From Goniomonas avonlea (lineage: Eukaryota; Cryptophyceae; Goniomonadida; Goniomonadaceae), in NCBI GenBank assembly GCA_003573635.1, contig QUTJ01031846.1, positions 1 through 35,537 on the forward strand: a DNA stretch of 35,537 bases, written 5' to 3'. Position 1 is the stretch's first letter; every line of letters starts with the position of its first letter. This document shows positions 27,001-33,000 of this stretch, piece by piece. The notes beneath the pieces were generated by a model. The model saw nothing but the letters and a program-made list of their open reading frames with translations, was not told the DNA's origin and searched no databases. The translations under genes were made by a program, and so were the position numbers.

Positions 27001-30000
27001 CACGACAGCGTCGAAACTCACAGCAGTGGAGAGAGAAGCGAAACTGGCGCTGACGGACACGACGACTGTCACTGCAGGAACCTGCAGTGCGCCCGACTTG
27101 CACCGCAGAGAAGACTCCGACAACCACTGCGTTGTCGCTGGCCTGCTCCCTCCCAGACGGGCGCCAGGTGTCACCCGCAGGGCTTGGCCGACTCCAAGGA
27201 CCGTCACAGATGTGGCGCCCGTGACAGGCAAGTTGCGAGCCACAACGCTGCTGGGGCTGGGTGTAATGTACGAAAACGACCGCGAAACAGTCGCAAGGGG
27301 AAGGCCGGCGACGGCGGACACGGAAACGGAGCGGGCCAACAGCCCACCGCCAACCAAGGCTTTGCAAGACACAGCGCTCTCCGAAACCCAGAGAGACGCC
27401 GCGCACCCTGAGCCACGCAATCGGCTTTGGGCCGAGCGATCGAAGAGACCGGAGGAGCGACCGAGGACCGTGACGCTCACAGCTCCTGTTGTTGGACCGT
27501 TGACAGCTGCGACACTGCTGGCCACAGCTCCATCAAAGGTAGACGCAGAGAGCAACGTGCCGAAGAACATCTCTGTGGTAACCACGACTGCGCCAATCCC
27601 AAGACGGGCCGGGCCCGCAGCAACGCGGCAGCGCAGAGAGGAGTCGGCGGTCCATCTCGTAGATGCAACACCGGAGACGCCGAGCCGCGAGGGTGCGGCG
27701 CTTCTGGACGAGGAGCCGAGGTTGGAGCCAATAACCGTGACGCTCAGCGCCCCCGTTGCAGGACGATTGACAACAACCAGTGAGCTCACAGTGGCGGTAT
27801 CGAGCGAGAAAGCTAAGGACAGGGAAGCGGCAGGCGCGCCGGCGATGGTCGCTGCGGCAAGGAAGCCTCGACCACCGGCCGAAGTGGATTTGAGCCGCAA
27901 AGAAGAATCTGATGTCCAGCGAGTGGCCATGGCGCTCGAGACACCAAACCGCGCGCCGCCAGACAAAGAGGCGCGGCCGAACCCGAGGCCAAGCAACGTC
28001 ATGCTCAGAGAGCCAGTCATTGCAGAATTGGCACGCTTCACAAACAATGCTCTCCCTGCGTCGAAGGTGAGCGCGGCCGCAGATGAACCGAGCAGCCGCG
28101 TGGTAGTCGCAACGACGCCGAGGCCGTGGCGAGTCACGGCAGAGCCCAGGGAAGTCCCAGAACGGCAGAGCACTGCTGTGTCTGAGACCCATGATGTCGC
28201 GGCGCACGCGGAACGAGCGAGCCCGATGGAAGGTGAGGAGGCAGATGCCCCAAACGACACCCCAACCACGGTTACAGCCGCGGCCCCAGTGCTCGGCTGG
28301 TTGGACTTTCGCACCCAAACCTGGCTTGGAGTCGCGTACGACCAACTGGCCGATAAGGAGCCGGTGGCGCTGACTGCCGAGGCAGTAGCACCCAAGCTGG
28401 AGGACACACCAGCGGCAACTCGGCAACGCAGAGACGACTCGGAGCTCCACATTGTCCCAGCGCACGCAGAGCCAGCGATCCGCGCTTTCACGGAGCGGTC
28501 CGCAGTGCTGAAGGATACCCCCAGAACGGTCACACTCGCCGCGCCCGTCGCGGCAGCATTGGCAGACTGGAGGCCGGGCTGCAGAGCGTTGAAGGAGATC
28601 ACGGACGTCATGGTCGCTGACCCGACCTGGTGCGACCCGACAGTGACGCTCACGCCCACTTTAACGCCAACGCCGTCTGAAATGAGGCTGCGGACGGAGG
28701 AGTCGGACACCCAGGTGGACGATTCGCTTGCCGAGGAGAGAATCCGGACCCGAGACGTGGCCACGACGGCCGAGAACATTGCTCCCACGACCGTGACGCT
28801 GACACCGCCAGTGGGAGCCAAGTTCACGGGCGAGACGGAGCTAATGCGTGGGCGGTCGTAGGACAACACAGCACTCACACTGCCCATCTGCAGAGCCGCC
28901 GTGGCAACCACTGATCGGCCCGGACCGGCTGCCCCCCGAGGAAGCTTGCACCGCACAGACGACTCCGAAACCCAACGAGCGTCGGAGCAGGCCGACCCCC
29001 CAACGGAGACTTGTGTTGAGCTTGACGCCGAGCCAAGACCTGACCCGACCACTGTCAAGCTGACGGACCCTGATATAGGACCATTGGTGACAGTCGCGAG
29101 TTTGGTCAGGATGGGTCTGTCGTACGAGACAGCGACCGCGATTGTCGCACGAAGCAGGCGCGTTGTGGAGGAGGAAAGGCGGCGTGAGGCGCCCACTCCC
29201 GCCGCCGCCCGAGGTCGGATGGAGGAGTCTGAGGCCCACGACGTGGCCATCGCAGCAGAACCACCGACCGCACCGCGCTGGGTGAGCGCAACCCTTCCGA
29301 AGGAGGCCCCGAGGAGGGTCACAGAAAGGGCACCAGAAGTCGGCAAGTTCGAAGCCTGAGAAGACGAGAGCGACTGAGCGTTGAGGGATAGGGACGACAC
29401 GGACGTTGCCTCGGCGCGCGCCACGGAGGCGACAACGCAGAGGAGCATCCTCTCGTGAGCAGCCCGTCGGACCACCATAGCAGTGTCTGATCCCCACCTG
29501 GTGGCCTCACTGCCGGTACCGCCAATCCGGAATGTGATGGTGCCAACGGAGCCTCCGCCAGCCAGACTGTCTCCGAGGATGGTCACACTGGTCGCTGCCG
29601 TCGTCGCCGCGTTCGATGGAGACCCCGATTTCACGTTTGGTCCATCCACAGAAAACAAGCCAGTGACGGTGCCGTACTGAATGAGAACGGTCGCGGCCAC
29701 CATCGGTACGGCTAACGGCGCCGCGCCTTCCAAGGCGCGGCAGAGGAGCGACGAGTCAGATGTCCAAGACGTTGCAGAGCAGGATGAGCCGCCGAGGCGT
29801 ACATGAGCCGAGAGCCCTGCCGCTCCCATCGAGCGGCCAGATATCGTCAGAGAAATCGAGCCTGTTGGGGGCAGGTTCGTCTGTGCAAGTGCTTTCAAGG
29901 GGGCTGGCCTGTTGAAACTCATAGCCTTGGTCAAGGAGGCAGGCCGGCCGATGGTCAGGTCGTCCGTCGGCAGCGAGGCGATGAGTGCTTGGAGTGTGCC

Positions 30001-33000
30001 GTGTCCAGTCGACGCCAAGCAGCGCACAGTGGAGTCGGAACCCCATGTGGATGTCTGGCAGGTGCTCACACCCAAACGAACCACAACACTGGAATCAGCG
30101 CCAAAGCCGAGACCGAGGCCGGCGACAGTCACCGACACAGTCCCGGTCGCCATCACGTTGGTAACCCTGAGGACCTTGGTCAGAGCAGAGTTGTCGTAGG
30201 TCACACCAGCAGTGAGTGTGCCCGCATACACGTCCGGTGACACAGTCGCGATGAACCGCCTCGAGGACCCTCGGCCAAATCCTGACCGGGTGAAAACACA
30301 AGTATCTGAGATCCACAGAGTCGTTCTAAGTGCAGTGCTTCCGACTCGACCAGCCACAGAAGCCTGGCCGCTGCCACCAAATCCACCACCTAAGAGCGTC
30401 AGGCTGACTCCCCCAGTCGCTGGCCCGTTCACCCAGCCACTGACAGAAGACGGCGTCGGGGATGGGAAGCTCAGGGTGAGCGAGAGAGTACCAAAGAGTC
30501 TCCCCGACGTGAAGACCAAGCGTTGGCGGTAAGAGACAAAACCCAACGAGACACGGCACATGGCGCTCGTGTCAGACGTCCAGGCTGTGGCTTCGCATGT
30601 GGTCCCGCTGTGTCGAACGCACGAGCTTCTGTGGAACATGAACCGCCCGAGCACGGTAACACTGGCGGTGCCCGTCGTCGGGGCGTTCCTCGACCCGGCG
30701 AGGGCTGCGACAAGGGGGTCTGCATAGCTGAAGGCTTGCGACAAGGCCAGCGGCGCAGATTCACGTGCCCAAGAGGTGGCCGTTACCTCGCGTAGCGAGT
30801 AGCCACCGGGCGACGCACGTGCAGCCATCGCGGAGTCAGATTGCCAGGCTGTGGCAGCGGTGGACGTGCCGCCAATACGTCCGACTGCACTCATGTCCAC
30901 ATTGCCGAGGCTCTTGCCCACCACGGTCACGCTAGTTGACCCGGTGGACGGCGCATTCCTGGAGCGCCCGAGTGCCAGCACTGTTGCGGCGTCATACGTG
31001 AACGCTCCGGACGCCGTGGCAGCCAGCTTGGGCGGCCCTGCTTCAGACAGTGCCACGCTGCGCCAGCCGAGCGAGCCCTTGGAACCCTTGAAGCGCAGCA
31101 CCGTATCCGACACCCAGGAGGTGACTTCGCTCGCGGAGCCACCCGTTCGTGCTGCACCGGCAGTGCGATCCCAGCGGCCAAAGCCGCGAGCGAACACCGA
31201 GACCGAGACCGCCCCAGTGGAAGGTTGGTTGCCTCGTGGAAGAACAGGCGCCACCAGTGCATCCACTGTCAGAGTTAGGAGACCCGCGGAGGACCCACGC
31301 TGCGTTTCCGCGGTCACGACAGCACCGCGGGTGGCCGTGCCCGACGGAGTTTTGCAGTGCAGCGACGAGGATGAGCGCCAGAGGGCGGCCTCTGCCGCCG
31401 ACCCACCAGCACGGAGGCACGGGGTCACATCGAGGTCAGGCAAAGCGGAACCCACGACAGTGAGTGAGAAGCCACCTGTCCCAGGACCGTTCACCCGCAC
31501 TGCTGTGGAAAGGGAGCCGGGCCCGTCGAAAGAAAATGCGTGGGTCACGGTGGCAAACAGACCTTGGTTTGTAGCCCACAGTGCCTTACGCAAGCGCGAT
31601 CCACGCGCGATGCGCGACGGCAGACAGGTGTCGGCAACCCACAGCGTTGCTTCATCTGCGGTGCCCCCGACACGGCCGCGCGCTGAGGGGTTGACAGTCG
31701 CCAGGGAGGCGCCCACAACCGTAAGGCTCACACTGCCAGTCGCCGGGCTGTTGCCACGGAGCACAGACGAAGGCACCGGCGTCGAGAAGCTGAAGGTCGC
31801 CACCATGTCCAGCCCAGCGGACCCGAACACAGTTGTGCGGAGTCCAACCCCGCCGCGGAAGCCACTGGCGACTCGAGCCGACACTCCAGTGTCGGAGAGC
31901 CAGCTCGTAGCCTCGGCCGCGCTGCCTCCGGCTCGGGATGCAGACGACATTGACACCATCGCAAAGTTCTTCCCTATCACAGTAACGCTGGAAGCTCCAG
32001 TGCCGGCAGCGTTCGCCCCGAGGAGGTTCGCTGTCACAACAGCAGTGTTGTACGAGATCGCGTTGGTTTGAGTTCCTCGCACCCGGCTCACTGTCACGAC
32101 TGCCCTGATCCCGGCGCCAGCACCGGACCGCGGGCGGCACAACAAGGACGTGTCCGACACCCACGACACAGCCTGCGCCGACGTAATGCCGAACCGCACG
32201 GCGGTCGAAGGATTGCCCGACGCTCCTACGTTGTGGCCTGAGATTGTGATGCTCACCGACGCCGTCGTCGGTGAATTGTGCCCTTGTGGCGCAGTGGGCA
32301 CTGGCGCGTCCACAGTCACAGAGCGAGTCGAGGTGCCAACGCCCATTCCAACAGTGAGGACGCAGGCCAGCGGCAAGCCAGGCGCCGTGCTCGCTGCCTT
32401 GCAGGACACGGACGAGTCCGACGTCCAGCGGCTGGAGGCCAGCCGTGAGGCTCCGAGGTCACCTCGCACAGTGGCATCCCAGGCAGCCAACGTGGCTGCC
32501 CCCACCAAAGTCACAGACACACTGCCGGACGCGGGGGCGTTCGTGACCGCGGTCGAGGACGGTGCGGGAACATCAAAGCTGACGCCGGGCGACAGCGTCA
32601 CGGGGATCAATGAGCCGATGGAGGCAACGGCTTGCCTGAGCCGAAGGCCCGCAGGTGTCTTACAGTGGACTGAAGAGTCGGAGTGCCACCGGGCGGCCTC
32701 GCAACCCGACCCTCCGACTCGGACCTTCCCAGACTGCTCGACTACGCCCAGAGCGCCGCCGACGAGTGTGAGACTGAACGTTCCCGTCGCAGGCGCGTTA
32801 ACACGCACGACGCTGGAGAGGAGCGACACGTCGTAGCTAAGAGCGTGCGTACTTGAGCCTCTGAGAATTGCGAGCGACACAACGACACGGCGACGGGGAA
32901 CCGGGGCTCCAGCCGGCAGGCGCAGTCTCAGAGTGCTGAAGGAGAGCCACAACGTGGCCTCGGAGGCAGTTCCCCCCGCCCTGGCGGACTGGCTTGTGAG

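Noticed and set aside
27533-28465. Minus-strand open frame of 310 codons in another frame, Cys/Trp/Arg-rich
   Set aside because: Frame-shifted reading of the TIG-like array inside the giant exon; the main frame is open and conserved in pattern.
26666-28861. Plus-strand open frame of 731 codons
   Set aside because: It lies antisense to the TIG-like array. The repeated G+C-biased codons of the minus strand leave few stops in this frame; its Thr/Ala/Pro-rich product shows only the mirror of the repeat and no domain.
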